Origin: JBOFFC01 sp051648405
Lineage (GTDB): Bacteria; Planctomycetota; Planctomycetia; Pirellulales; Lacipirellulaceae
Assembly: GCA_051648405.1 (NCBI GenBank)
Contig: JBOFFC010000137.1
Span: 1-36,662 of the forward strand
Length of the DNA stretch: 36,662 nucleotides
Reading direction: 5' to 3'
In this document: piece after piece, positions 15,740 to 23,981 of the stretch
Layout of the letters: each line of letters begins with the position of its first letter
How positions within the stretch are numbered: the first letter of the stretch is position 1
Position numbers and translations under genes: made by a program
Notes under the pieces: model-generated
Databases searched by the model: none
What the model saw: the letters and a program-made list of their open reading frames with translations, nothing else
Told to the model about the DNA's origin: nothing

Positions 15740-16966
15740 CTACGCCTCGGTGGTCATCAGCGCGACGCCGAGCTTCGCGGCGCGCTGCAACAGGTCTTGG
15801 CGCTCGGCGCCAACGCTCGGTTTGGCGACCGCGGCGAGCGCCGGATCGGGGAGCGGCTTGGGGAGCATGCCGGCGATGTCGAGGATGAACGCCTCGCTCT
15901 TGCCGAGGACTTCGACCTGCCGCAGCAAATCGCCGAGGATCGTTTCTTGGTCGCGCTGCTCGTGCGGCGGGTCGTAAGGGTCGTCACACGCCACGCGCCA
16001 GCTCCAGCAGACCGGCTGTTGGCGTCCCGCGTACGCTTGCAGGTCGGCCAGCAGCTCGGCACACAGGCCGTCGGCCCGCAGGTGGGGCACGAGGGGACCC
16101 ACGCCGTGCAGCCGCCACGACACGAGCAGGTCGATGCCGCCGGCCTTGGTGCGCGTCTTGTCGAGCCGCTCTCGCAGCCGGGCGCGGAGCTCGGCCTCGG
16201 TGGACCCGGCCGTGAACTCGACCGATTCTTCTTGCCAGCGCACGGGGTCAGTCGCGACGAAGCGGGTCTTTGCCTTGCCGTCGGACTCGACGGACACAAC
16301 CGTGCATCCCGACGGGCCGAGCTCCGTCGGCTGGAGTCCCTGCGGCGCGCCGGGGTAGTGCGCCACGCCGGGCGAGTGATCGACCGTCGCGCGGCGCGAG
16401 CGGCCCCCCAGCGCCATGTAATCGACGCGGTCCCCCTCTTTGCCGGCCGACTCGCTGCTGCCGTAGGCGACGCCGATCGTGAACCTCCCTTGGCCGTCGC
16501 GGTGGAACCCGCTCGTGTCGATCGATCGGTCAGCCGGTCGGCTCGTCCCCTGGACGATCGCCACGGTCGCGCCGCTGCGCTTCAGCTCGTGCGTCCCGAC
16601 GCGTCCCGTGGGGAACAGCGTGACGTTCTCCGGCAACCGCATCGTCCGCGGCCAAGCCTCGGGGGGGTCGATCCGGCCCCCCCCCCAGAAGACGGCCACG
16701 CCGCGCTTGTCGAGTCGCCCGAACTGATCGACGAGGAACACAAGGTCGCGCGGAGCGGCCTGCCTCAGGTCGATCACGTCGCCGGAGAGGAGCAGCGCGT
16801 CGGCGTTCTCGGCGAGCGCCGTGTCGAACACCCGCTCGGCCGCGGTCCGAGCTGCGTCACGCAGTACGGGGCGCAAAAGGTCCGGTACCTCAGCGAGCCC
16901 CGCGAGTGGCGAGTCGAGCCGCAGGTCGCTCGCGTGAACCAGCCGCAGCGGGGTAGTGGTAGCCAT
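15740..16966 (-). CDS. SbcD/YhaO-like metallophosphoesterase homologue with degenerate active site
   Basis: A 408-residue relative of the Mre11/SbcD/YhaO nuclease subunit, first gene of a two-gene operon with the SbcC-like ATPase. The fold signatures are clear but the metal ligands are mostly lost. Motif I reads HASDLRL (His11 and Asp14 kept, second His now Arg16). Motif II, LLLSGDVID, is intact (Asp63). Motif III, normally GNHD, reads GRID (97-100). The usual LxHG is VAYG (166-169), and the usual GHxH is GGRS (187-190). The end of the domain keeps the family pattern HYPGAPQGLQPTELGPSGC. A helical C-terminal part follows. The ATG has a strong ribosome binding site (aaggaggcgtcg on the minus strand). 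I infer a non-catalytic or DNA-clamping role. Confidence 0.82.
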   Translation of the reverse strand: MATTTPLRLVHASDLRLDSPLAGLAEVPDLLRPVLRDAARTAAERVFDTALAENADALLLSGDVIDLRQAAPRDLVFLVDQFGRLDKRGVAVFWGGGRIDPPEAWPRTMRLPENVTLFPTGRVGTHELKRSGATVAIVQGTSRPADRSIDTSGFHRDGQGRFTIGVAYGSSESAGKEGDRVDYMALGGRSRRATVDHSPGVAHYPGAPQGLQPTELGPSGCTVVSVESDGKAKTRFVATDPVRWQEESVEFTAGSTEAELRARLRERLDKTRTKAGGIDLLVSWRLHGVGPLVPHLRADGLCAELLADLQAYAGRQQPVCWSWRVACDDPYDPPHEQRDQETILGDLLRQVEVLGKSEAFILDIAGMLPKPLPDPALAAVAKPSVGAERQDLLQRAAKLGVALMTTEA

Positions 16967-17306
16967 CGACGCCTCCTTGCGCGGCGTCGCGCGGCGAAGT
17001 GCTACGCGAACGTGCTGGCGGGGGGGCCCCCGGCTGGCTCGCCGGGTTCGCCCACTCGGCAGAATCTACCCAGTGTGGCGATGTTTTCCAACTTCGGAGT
17101 TACGGAGAGAAGTCAAACGTGGTCATTTGGGTTGAATGGGTCGTTTAGTGGCCTGTCGGCGCGACTTCGCAACGGCTGGGGAGGGTACGACCCGCTCTGG
17201 ATTATCTCCCTTGATCCCTTTCGTCCCCCTCTCTCCTCCGCCGTAGGCGTGGCCCGGGGCGAGAAACGGCTTAGCGGCGGGGCGTCGTTGGAGTAGCATC
17301 GCGAGG
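16967..17306. other. divergent intergenic region without a gene
   Basis: The 340 bases between the divergent sbcD-like and thioesterase genes carry the ribosome binding site of the former at its left edge and a more AT-rich middle (about 17080-17150) that probably holds promoters. The only long frames through it are shadows. No convincing -35/-10 pair, RNA gene or repeat was found. Confidence 0.4.
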
Positions 17307-17807
17307 GTGTCCTCTGCGTCGCCGCAACCCGTCGATCCCGCCACACCGCCACTCGAACGCCTGAGGCGGGCGCTCGCTGACGAAATCCCCCTGGCCGTGG
17401 CGATGGGGGTGACGGCCGATTCCTACTCGGAGCGTGGCCTGGGGGTCTCGATGCCGCTCGCGCGGAACCGGAACCCCCACCAGACGGCCTTCGCGGGGAG
17501 CCTGAACGCCCTCTGCACGATCGCCGGCTGGGGGATGTGCGAGCAGCTGCTGGCCGAGCGGGGGCTCGTCGGGGGGACCGTCCTGCGACGGAGCTCGATC
17601 AAGTACCACCGGCCGGTCGAGTCGCCGACGATCGTCGCGGTGTGCCTCCCCCCGCGCGACGCAGACCTTTCGCACTTCGACGAAATGCTCCGCGAGAAGG
17701 GGCAGGCCAAGCTCGACCTGGTCGTCGAGGTCCGGGGGCCCGACCCCGATCGCCCCGCTGTGCTCTTCAGTGGGTCGTACGTGGTCCATCTGCGGGTTGA
17801 AGGGTGA
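17307..17807 (+). CDS. YiiD C-terminal-type hot-dog thioesterase (PF09500-like)
   Basis: A 166-residue protein with a GTG start (cctctgcgtcg follows; ggag lies 14 bases upstream). Residues 22-80 have the YiiD_C hot-dog pattern: MGVTADSYSERGLGVSMPLA, then the family hallmark NRNPHQTAFAGSLNALCTIA (residues 54-73) that caps the active site. Residues 98-160 form the remaining beta strands (SSIKYHRPVESPTIVAVCLP, then VLFSGSYVVHLRVEG). Family members are putative acyl-CoA thioesterases; the substrate is unknown. It is a stand-alone gene with about 320 bases to the next. Length fits the single-domain form; E. coli YiiD carries an extra acetyltransferase domain. Confidence 0.82.
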   Translation: MSSASPQPVDPATPPLERLRRALADEIPLAVAMGVTADSYSERGLGVSMPLARNRNPHQTAFAGSLNALCTIAGWGMCEQLLAERGLVGGTVLRRSSIKYHRPVESPTIVAVCLPPRDADLSHFDEMLREKGQAKLDLVVEVRGPDPDRPAVLFSGSYVVHLRVEG

Positions 17808-18125
17808 CCCGTCGGGATTTCGTCGATGGCGCCAGAATGGCGCCCGACGTCGAGTTCGAAGCCCCCTTGGGTGACGTCGGCGACTGCCATTATGGTGCAA
17901 CTACCGATCGGCGTGCCGTCGCGTTCGCTTTGTAAGTGGATGCAGTAGAATAGGTTACGTCGCACTCGTGGTGATTGGCGCCGAACTTGCTTTTCTCCGG
18001 TTCCGTGGAGGCTGAGGCGCTAAGCCTAGACCTCGCCGAAGCATTGTTCGGAGTTTGAGCCCGGTCCCCGTTCGGGGCCGTCGCTCTTCGTCAGCTTTGG
18101 AACCGCATTGAAGGAGGAGCTCACT
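17808..18125 (+). promoter_or_regulatory. long leader region upstream of the small heat-shock gene
   Basis: No gene is seen in these 318 bases. Near the 3' end, 18062-18080 can form a stem with a one-base bulge (cggtcccc with ggggccg, loop gttc). A near-consensus Shine-Dalgarno sequence (aaggaggag, 18111-18119) stands seven bases before the ATG. The long leader could house heat regulation, but neither a CIRCE element nor a recognisable ROSE thermometer is present. Confidence 0.35.
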
Positions 18126-18581
18126 ATGTCCCCGTGCAACCCCCGATCGACCTCAGCCAACCGTGTGGGGCAGTTACTCCCCGGGTCGCTCACCGACGTC
18201 GATTCCTTGCTCAGTCACTTCTTCCCTTCCCCCAGCGCGTTGCGGAACGTCCCCGCGTCGTGGAGCGCCCCGGCCAGCGTCTGGGAGGCCGACGACCGAC
18301 TGTTCGTCGAGGTCGATGCCCCGGGAGTCCTCCCGGAGCACGTCGAGGTCACCTTCGAGAACGGCCAGCTTTCGGTCAGCCTCAAGCGTTCGGCGGGGGA
18401 GCCCGCCCCGACGTTCGCCTACAACGAACGCCGGTTCGGCGACGTGACGCGCACGCTGTCGCTCCCCGACACGGTCGATCCCAACTCGATCGACGCGAAG
18501 CTCAACGCGGGCGTCCTGCGGGTCGAGATCGCCAAGCGCCCCGAGACGCAGCCGCGCAAGATCGAAGTCAAGCTCGGCTGA
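18126..18581 (+). CDS. Hsp20/alpha-crystallin small heat-shock protein
   Basis: A 151-residue ATP-independent holdase that binds unfolding proteins in the cytoplasm. The alpha-crystallin domain spans about residues 54-145: SVWEADDRLFVEVDAPGVLP, VEVTFENGQLSVSLKR, YNERRFGDVTRTLSLPDTVD, then the hallmark LNAGVLRVEIAKRPE (about 127-141). The motif RFGDVTRTLSLP corresponds to the usual R.FGxFxRxxxLP. The N-terminal arm of about 50 residues is Ser/Leu-rich. The ATG at 18126 is chosen because aaggaggag lies just upstream. A strong terminator follows, so it is monocistronic. Confidence 0.93.
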   Translation: MSPCNPRSTSANRVGQLLPGSLTDVDSLLSHFFPSPSALRNVPASWSAPASVWEADDRLFVEVDAPGVLPEHVEVTFENGQLSVSLKRSAGEPAPTFAYNERRFGDVTRTLSLPDTVDPNSIDAKLNAGVLRVEIAKRPETQPRKIEVKLG

Positions 18582-18615
18582 AGCGCCGCCTCGGGCAGCG
18601 CAACCACTGGCAAAC

Positions 18616-18646
18616 ACGCCGCGGAGGGGCGACCCCTCCGCGGCGT
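18616..18646 (+). terminator. rho-independent-type terminator after hsp20
   Basis: A perfect 14-base-pair stem (acgccgcggagggg, 18616-18629, with cccctccgcggcgt, 18633-18646) and a three-base loop lies 34 bases after the stop codon and is followed by ttcgcatttg. Confidence 0.8.
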
Positions 18647-18714
18647 TTCGCATTTGTGCGTCAGCGCTCGCCAAGCGAAATCATAACCTGGACTTAACGC
18701 TTCCTTAACCAAAG

Positions 18715-18736
18715 TGCCGGCGCGAGCCGGCATACT
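18715..18736 (+). promoter_or_regulatory. hairpin with possible -10 element upstream of the PEP-CTERM set
   Basis: A 7-base-pair stem tgccggc/gccggca with a gcga loop (18715-18732) overlaps a -10-like catact (18731-18736), about 80 bases before the first PEP-CTERM gene. A T/A-rich stretch (cttaacgcttccttaacc) lies just upstream. It could be an operator over a promoter, which is an inference from position only. Confidence 0.3.
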
Positions 18737-18815
18737 CTGCGTTCTCGGCCGCGCATCGGGGGACCACCAACGGCCCTTCGAGCGCTCACCACCATCGAAC
18801 GACGGAGTTTGCCTA

Positions 18816-19505
18816 ATGAAGACGTGCAACTGGTTCCTCTGCGCCATGGTGGCGCTCGCCGCGCCGCTTGCGAGCGCCGGCGTAGTCAGCGCAGTGGGGC
18901 CGATTTTCCGGATCACCGAGACGTACGTCGGCATCTCGGGCCCCGACGGGACCCCCGACTGGATCGAAGTCACCAACTTCGGCGACACCGACGGCGACAC
19001 GGGCATCCTCTTCTACGACGACGAGAACCCGTCCGTGGCCTCGGGCGTTGCCCTCCCGTCGTTCATCCTGAGCCCGTTCGAAACGGCCGTGTTCATGGTC
19101 ACCGCCGACGTGGACGTGGACTCGATCTCGCGGTTCACTAACGTATGGGGCGCCGTCGCGAACCTCGGCGCCGCCGACGGCGGCGGTGGTCTTGGCCAGG
19201 GTGGCGACCAGGCGAACCTCCTGCTTGCCAACGGGACCGTCGTTGACTCGCTCACTTACACCAGCACCGACGGCCTCCGCACTTGGGAAGACCCCACCGG
19301 GCTCGGGCCGATCGCCCTCTCGACGCTCGGTCAGCGCGGGGCCTACGAGTCGAACCCGTTCCTGAACGAGACGATCGGCTTCCCGCCGGGTCCCGGCGCA
19401 ACCGTGACGCTCGTCGGCTCGCCCGGCGTGATCCCCGAACCGACCGCCGCGTTGCTCGCGGTCCTGGCCGCCGCCGGTGTTGCCGGCGCACGCTCGCGTT
19501 CGTGA
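18816..19505 (+). CDS. PEP-CTERM secreted protein, lamin-tail-like
   Basis: A 229-residue exported protein. A signal peptide (MKTCNWFLCAMVALAAPLAS) is cleaved near residue 21. The body begins IFRITETYVGISGPDGTPDW then IEVTNFGDTDGDTGILFYDD, resembling the start of lamin-tail-like beta sandwiches in secreted proteins (an ITE-type start, then DWIEVTN). The last 24 residues are a PEP-CTERM sorting signal (IPEPTAALLAVLAAAGVAGA, then RSRS), recognised by exosortase in other bacteria; no exosortase gene is in this window. The start is chosen at the signal peptide; the frame extends upstream through the leader. Two more PEP-CTERM genes follow on the same strand. Confidence 0.85.
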   Translation: MKTCNWFLCAMVALAAPLASAGVVSAVGPIFRITETYVGISGPDGTPDWIEVTNFGDTDGDTGILFYDDENPSVASGVALPSFILSPFETAVFMVTADVDVDSISRFTNVWGAVANLGAADGGGGLGQGGDQANLLLANGTVVDSLTYTSTDGLRTWEDPTGLGPIALSTLGQRGAYESNPFLNETIGFPPGPGATVTLVGSPGVIPEPTAALLAVLAAAGVAGARSRS

Positions 19506-19532
19506 TCCACGGCCGCTCTCCGTTCGACGGCG

Positions 19533-19560
19533 CCCCCCCCCGAGCGAGCTCAGGGGGGGG
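19533..19560. terminator. poly-C/poly-G hairpin between PEP-CTERM genes
   Basis: A run of nine C (19533-19541) and a run of eight G (19553-19560) flank gagcgagctca and can pair as a GC stem 30 bases after the first PEP-CTERM gene. It probably terminates or attenuates transcription. No T-tract follows. Confidence 0.4.
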
Positions 19561-19613
19561 CTGCCGTGCGGGGCGCGGGACTTACTCCGCCACTTGATTG
19601 AAACGGACTGCCG

Positions 19614-20342
19614 ATGCGTCCTGCGATCTGCTGCGTGATCCTTGCACTCGTTGGCGTCGATCCGACCCACGCCGCGACTGCGTACTTCCCCTTCGGCGCG
19701 AGCGCCGCGGGGATCGACGGACTCGCGACCGGCGTCACGACGCGCGACGGCGTCGCGATGACGTTGTCGGCAACCCCCGCCGGCGCCCTGCTGTTCGAGC
19801 GCGGCAGCCAGGGGATGGGGATCGACTCACGCGGCGTGGCGGGTGCGACGGGCAACGAAATCGATAAGTTCGACGTCGTCCGTGGCCTCGACAACGTCGC
19901 CGAAGGGATCGAGTTCTCGTTCGACCAACCCGGCCTGCTGACCCGGCTGAACTTCGATGGCGTGAAGGACGAGTCGCTCGAGCACTTCGTGCTCACGAGC
20001 GCGTCGGGGCTGCGGCTCACGTTCTTCGATTCGGCTGCGAACACGACGATCCCCGGGGCCGTCGATGCGGCGATCGCCGCCGGCGCGGTCGTCGGGCCGG
20101 TCGTCTACCTGCTCGAAATCTCGGCGACGATCGACGACGAGTCGAACACCCTCACAATCCCGTTCGTCGCGGGCGAACGCTTCACGCTGACCTACGGCGA
20201 GCTCGCGCCGCGCTTCGGCACGACCGAGGCCGGTAACGGCGCTCGGCTGCAAGGAGTCGGCGTGACGATCGTCCCCGAGCCGAGCTCAGCCACTCTTGGC
20301 GCTGCCGCGCTCACGCTGCTGCGCCGTCGCGGCGCACGCTAA
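19614..20342 (+). CDS. PEP-CTERM secreted protein of unknown function
   Basis: A 242-residue exported protein with a short signal peptide (MRPAICCVILALVGVDPTHA, cleavage near residue 20). The body is beta-rich (TTRDGVAMTLSATPAGALLF; VAEGIEFSFDQPGLLTRLNF; TLTIPFVAGERFTLTYGELA) without a recognised domain. The terminal 24 residues form a PEP-CTERM signal (VPEPSSATLGAAALTLLRRR, then GAR). It lies 108 bases after the first PEP-CTERM gene, beyond a GC hairpin, and 56 bases before the third, so it may be co-transcribed with the latter. Confidence 0.82.
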   Translation: MRPAICCVILALVGVDPTHAATAYFPFGASAAGIDGLATGVTTRDGVAMTLSATPAGALLFERGSQGMGIDSRGVAGATGNEIDKFDVVRGLDNVAEGIEFSFDQPGLLTRLNFDGVKDESLEHFVLTSASGLRLTFFDSAANTTIPGAVDAAIAAGAVVGPVVYLLEISATIDDESNTLTIPFVAGERFTLTYGELAPRFGTTEAGNGARLQGVGVTIVPEPSSATLGAAALTLLRRRGAR

Positions 20343-20398
20343 CCGCCGACGCCCCGTCCACCCAACTCAAGCTCCGATCCACTTCAGGCGACCCAATC

Positions 20399-21721
20399 AT
20401 GCGTATCCAGCTCCCGCGGACCTGTGCCGCTTGCTGCGTCCTCTCGGCGATGCTCGCGACGCCGGCGGCCGGCCAGGTTTACATCAACGAGATCTTCTTC
20501 AACCCCGGTGGTGGATCGACCGACCTCCGCGACGAGCTCGTCGAGATCCGCGGGACGGCCGGCGCCTCGCTCACCAATCACTACCTGCTGATCCTTGAGA
20601 ACGAGCGCGACGTGACCGGGGCGGGGGACGCGGGGATCGTCGAGAACCTGTTCGACCTGGGGGCCTTCAACCTCGGGAGCAACGGCTTCTTGTCGATGCG
20701 GCAGAAGTTCAACCGCTACGCGGCGAGCCAGGTCAACTCGGCTGGCAATAACCTGGTGAACAACGGCCCCAACAAGCCCGGCACTGGACCCGGCGCGTTT
20801 CCCGGGTTCGGCAATGCGGCCGCCGAGGGGAGCACGCTGGGCGCTTCGGACCTTGAGCAAGGGACCGACGCCCCCACGACCGGCGCGATCGAGAACAGCG
20901 GCTTCACCGCGATGCTGATCCGCAACGACACCGGCGCGGCGCCGCTGCTAGGCGAGGACCTCGACGTCGGGAACGACGGACTCGACACTCCCACGGGCCG
21001 CGCCGGCTGGACGATCCTCGACTCGGTCGGCGTGCTGGCCGAGGTCGACGAGACGGAGAACGGCCGCGTCTACGGCCGCGTGAACTTCGGCGTCAACGAC
21101 ACGGTGTTCGGGTTCCCCCCGGGTTGGACCCCCAACATCGAGCCGGGGACGCAGATGCAACTGCTCGACTACGAGGTCGAGTACATCGGCCGGTGGGGCA
21201 ACTCGACCGGCTCGACGTTCGCCGACTGGCACGTGTCGAACCTGACCGACAACGCCGGCTCGGGCTCGGCGGGGGTCGGTGGCAACGTCGGCCCGCACGA
21301 CCTGCGGCAGTCGGGGGACCCGCACCCCACGAACGACGGCAATCCCGCCACCCCCGCGCCGCAGCCCGCGTTTGTCGAAACGAACCAGGGAGTGCTCTAC
21401 GGCACGCCGTTGCTGGCCACCATCGGCGGACCGAACTTGATCACCGGAGACTACACGGGTGACGGCGTGGTGAACGCGGCCGACTACACGGCGTGGCGCG
21501 ACACGGTGGGGGCCACGAGCGTCGAGCTCAACGAGGCCCGCGCCGACGGCAACCGCGACTTCGTCATCAACCAAGCGGACTACGCCGTGTGGGTCGCCCG
21601 CTACGGCACGCCGGGACCGTCCGCGTCGTCGTCAGTCGCCGTCCCCGAGCCGGCAGCCGCGCTGCTCGCGCTCGTGTCGTTCGCCGGCGCCGCAGGGCGC
21701 CGCGTTCAGCGTCAACGGTGA
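20399..21721 (+). CDS. PEP-CTERM protein with dockerin-like calcium-binding repeats
   Basis: A 440-residue secreted protein. A signal peptide (MRIQLPRTCAACCVLSAMLA) is cleaved near AAGQ (residue 25). The body opens with VYINEIFFNPGGGSTDLRDE, which matches the start of lamin-tail or similar beta-sandwich domains in planctomycete surface proteins. Around residues 350-403 are two dockerin-like EF-hand loops: GDYTGDGVVNAADYTAWRD and ADGNRDFVINQADYAVWVAR. The last 26 residues are a PEP-CTERM signal (VPEPAAALLALVSFAGAAGR). The combination of dockerin-like repeats directly before PEP-CTERM is common in Pirellulales surface proteins. Role: probably cell-surface or matrix; the ligand is unknown. Confidence 0.87.
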   Translation: MRIQLPRTCAACCVLSAMLATPAAGQVYINEIFFNPGGGSTDLRDELVEIRGTAGASLTNHYLLILENERDVTGAGDAGIVENLFDLGAFNLGSNGFLSMRQKFNRYAASQVNSAGNNLVNNGPNKPGTGPGAFPGFGNAAAEGSTLGASDLEQGTDAPTTGAIENSGFTAMLIRNDTGAAPLLGEDLDVGNDGLDTPTGRAGWTILDSVGVLAEVDETENGRVYGRVNFGVNDTVFGFPPGWTPNIEPGTQMQLLDYEVEYIGRWGNSTGSTFADWHVSNLTDNAGSGSAGVGGNVGPHDLRQSGDPHPTNDGNPATPAPQPAFVETNQGVLYGTPLLATIGGPNLITGDYTGDGVVNAADYTAWRDTVGATSVELNEARADGNRDFVINQADYAVWVARYGTPGPSASSSVAVPEPAAALLALVSFAGAAGRRVQRQR

Positions 21722-21792
21722 GGTGCTAGAGACGTCTTGATTGTGCTGCGTCTCGCGTTTCACTTTCCCTCCACTGGCACGGAGTCCCTGGG

Positions 21793-22854
21793 ATGAACAG
21801 GAACCTGCGGCGAAGCGGCAGTTCGGCGGCGTTTACTCTCGTCGAGCTGCTGGTCGTGATCGCGATCATCGGGATCCTGGTCGCGCTGCTGCTGCCGGCC
21901 GTGCAGGCTGCCCGCGAGTCGGCGCGGCGGATGAGCTGCTCGGTGAACCTGAAGCAGATCGGCCTGGCGCTGCTCGGTCACCACGACACGTTCAAGACGT
22001 TTCCGCGCGGGGCCTACACCGCCGTGCCATCGCCGACGGTGAAGAGCCGGCTCGAAGACGGTCTGGGCTGGGCGTCGCGGATCCTGCCGCAGCTCGAACA
22101 GCAGCCGGTGCACGACCAGCTCGTGAACAACGGCATCGCCTTCAACGGACTCGACTACGACGGCAACCCTTGGCAGCCGTTCATCTTCACCGCCGCCGAA
22201 CGGACCGCGAAGCTGCCGATCGCCGGCGGAAGAGCGGTGATCTCAACGTTCCGGTGCCCCTCGGTCGAGTTGCCCGATTTCATCCCCGACGGGTCGTACT
22301 TCGGCGCGGCGAACGCGGCGCGCAACTTCGGTCACGCCGTGAGCCATTACAAGGGGTCGCGCGGATACTGCGACCGCGGCATGTTCCTGCGAACACAGGA
22401 GATGCTTAAGCCCGACGAGTGCGACGACGACGTCACGGGGGACGGCACGCTCGACGTTACTGTGAAGGACGTTTATCGGAAACCGTTTGGGATTGAGGAC
22501 GTCACCGACGGGACGAGCAAGACGATCATCGTTGGCGAGGCGGCGTACGTCGCCGAACTGAAGAGCTTTCCTATGTGGCTCGGCACGTACGACGAGGACG
22601 GCAGCACACTCTTCAAGACCCGGGACGTGATCAACTGCAATATCGGCGGGGCGGCGTTCCCGCTGTCGACGTTTGACATCGACCGCCTCCCCACCGGGAG
22701 CGGAACAGATGACTGCTCCTATAGCTGGCACCCTGGTGGCGCCTACTTCAGCTTTGTCGACGGGTCGGTACACTTTCTCACGGAAGATCTCGACGTGCGG
22801 CTCTTCTGGCTTCTCGGGGACCGATACGATGGGCTCACGATCAACGGTCTTTGA
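21793..22854 (+). CDS. DUF1559 pseudopilin-like protein
   Basis: A 353-residue member of the large planctomycete DUF1559 family. After a short basic leader (MNRNLRRSGSSAA) comes a type IV prepilin N-terminus, FTLVELLVVIAIIGILVALL then LPAVQAARESARRMSC (residues 14-49). The residue before the cleavage Phe is Ala rather than the usual Gly. The C-terminal half contains the family pattern SYSWHPGGAYFSFVDGSVHF (around 310-330). Such proteins are thought to be exported through the type IV pilus/type II secretion route; their roles are not established. The following lipoprotein gene starts inside its last codons (26-base overlap), so the two are co-expressed. Confidence 0.92.
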   Translation: MNRNLRRSGSSAAFTLVELLVVIAIIGILVALLLPAVQAARESARRMSCSVNLKQIGLALLGHHDTFKTFPRGAYTAVPSPTVKSRLEDGLGWASRILPQLEQQPVHDQLVNNGIAFNGLDYDGNPWQPFIFTAAERTAKLPIAGGRAVISTFRCPSVELPDFIPDGSYFGAANAARNFGHAVSHYKGSRGYCDRGMFLRTQEMLKPDECDDDVTGDGTLDVTVKDVYRKPFGIEDVTDGTSKTIIVGEAAYVAELKSFPMWLGTYDEDGSTLFKTRDVINCNIGGAAFPLSTFDIDRLPTGSGTDDCSYSWHPGGAYFSFVDGSVHFLTEDLDVRLFWLLGDRYDGLTINGL

Positions 22855-23305
22855 AGCGCCGCGGCCGCGCCGCTCGCGTAGGCGCTTTAGCGCCGCGATC
22901 CTCGCTCCGATGCTGTGCTTCGGTTGCAGCCCATCGCCGTACGAGCTGGCCCCTGCTGGCGGCGTCGTGACGGTTGGCGGCGAGCCGTACCCTGGCGGCA
23001 AAGTGATGTTCGCCCCCGTCGCCCAAGGCGAGGATGGCAAGGCGGGCCGCGCGGCATTTGGCAAGGTCGGCGCTGACGGGCGCTTCGTCTTGAGCAGCTA
23101 CGCCGAAGGGGACGGCGCGGTCGTCGGCCAGCACGTCGTCACCCTGTTTCGCATGGAACCCCCCTCGGCCGACGGGCTCGAAGGTCTCGACTTCGAGCGC
23201 GTAACGATGCCGTCGGGCCGCGTTACGATTGAAGCGGACGTGGCCAACGAGATCGCGGTCAAGTTCACGCTGGACGAGCTCAAGAAGTACGGCAACGTGA
23301 AGTAG
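22829..23305 (+). CDS. putative lipoprotein, partner of DUF1559 protein
   Basis: A 158-residue protein. An arginine-rich N-terminus (PRPRRSRRRFSAAILAPML) leads to a lipobox-like LCFGC, so Cys33 could be lipidated. The mature part starts SPSPYELAPAGGVVTVGGEP, then YPGGKVMFAPVAQGEDG and ADGRFVLSSYAEGDGAVVGQ. This is the small transthyretin/carboxypeptidase-regulatory-like beta sandwich typically encoded right after DUF1559 genes in planctomycetes. The ATG overlaps the end of the pseudopilin gene by 26 bases. The frame is open further upstream but would overlap much more. The gene ends nine bases before the converging crcB. Confidence 0.78.
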   Translation: MGSRSTVFEAPRPRRSRRRFSAAILAPMLCFGCSPSPYELAPAGGVVTVGGEPYPGGKVMFAPVAQGEDGKAGRAAFGKVGADGRFVLSSYAEGDGAVVGQHVVTLFRMEPPSADGLEGLDFERVTMPSGRVTIEADVANEIAVKFTLDELKKYGNVK

Positions 23306-23314
23306 CGGCAGCGC

Positions 23315-23698
23315 TCAGCCACCAAGCCCCCGCGCCGCGGCAATCCCCGCTGCCACGGCCGCCAGGCCGACCAGCATGTTCAGCCCCACGTTCGCCAGCG
23401 CGAGCCCCGTCTCGCCGCGTTCTAGGTGGCGGAACGTCTCGAGGCCGAACGTCGAGAACGTCGTCAGGCCCCCCAGCAGGCCCGCCCCCAGCGCCGCGTG
23501 CCCAGTCGGGCCGAGCCGCGCCGCGTGGTGAGCGACGATCCCCAGGGCGAAGCAGCCCGCGACGTTCACGCCGAGCGTCCCCCAGCCGAAGCGGTCCCCC
23601 AGCAGGCGCACGCACGCCAGCGTCGCCCCGTAGCGGGCGACCGAGCCGACGGCTCCTCCCACGGCGACGGCCACCAGCCGTGCTAGCAGGTCGTTCAA
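23315..23698 (-). CDS. crcB: CrcB/FluC fluoride ion channel
   Basis: A 127-residue membrane protein with four hydrophobic segments that exports fluoride as a dual-topology dimer. Family motifs are present: GGAVGSVARYGATLA (about 14-28), the GxxxN pore segment GTLGVNVAGCFALGIVA (about 40-56) and LGGLTTFSTFGLE (about 73-85) with the phenylalanines of the fluoride path. The length is that of the standard single-domain form. It converges on the lipoprotein gene. I saw no match to the crcB fluoride riboswitch in the 80 bases upstream of its start. Confidence 0.93.
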   Translation of the reverse strand: MNDLLARLVAVAVGGAVGSVARYGATLACVRLLGDRFGWGTLGVNVAGCFALGIVAHHAARLGPTGHAALGAGLLGGLTTFSTFGLETFRHLERGETGLALANVGLNMLVGLAAVAAGIAAARGLGG

Positions 23699-23981
23699 GA
23701 CGGCCTCTCCTGTGTGTTGATCACCCCGGCGCCCGCCTCGTGGCCTTCCCCGCGCCGGTGTTTACCGGAACGCCGTGCGCTACCCGATCGGTCGCCCGCT
23801 AGCGGCGCCGTCGGTTTCCCGCGCCGCCTCAACTACTCGACGCAGACTACCGAAACTACGCATTGGATGCACTCGACGCAAAGCGTTCCGATCCCCGGAG
23901 CGCCACCGATTCACCGACCGCTACGCGTCGCCGATGGCCCCCGGGCCGCGGCGACGGCTCGCTGCAGGAGGCAGCCGGCAC

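Noticed and set aside
12668..17296. A 1542-codon open frame antisense to the SbcD/SbcC-like operon
   Set aside because: Its composition (Leu, Arg, Val, Glu, Gly, His with almost no Lys, Asn or Ile) and its exact match to the extent of real genes on the other strand mark it as a high-GC shadow. It shows no domain or ribosome binding site.
17830..17880. tRNA-like gttcgaa near a GC-rich stretch
   Set aside because: No acceptor, D-arm or anticodon arm can be folded around it.
23699..23780. Possible fluoride riboswitch upstream of crcB
   Set aside because: The short upstream sequence on the minus strand has gtgatcaac but not the conserved core of the crcB motif, and no pseudoknot partner was found.
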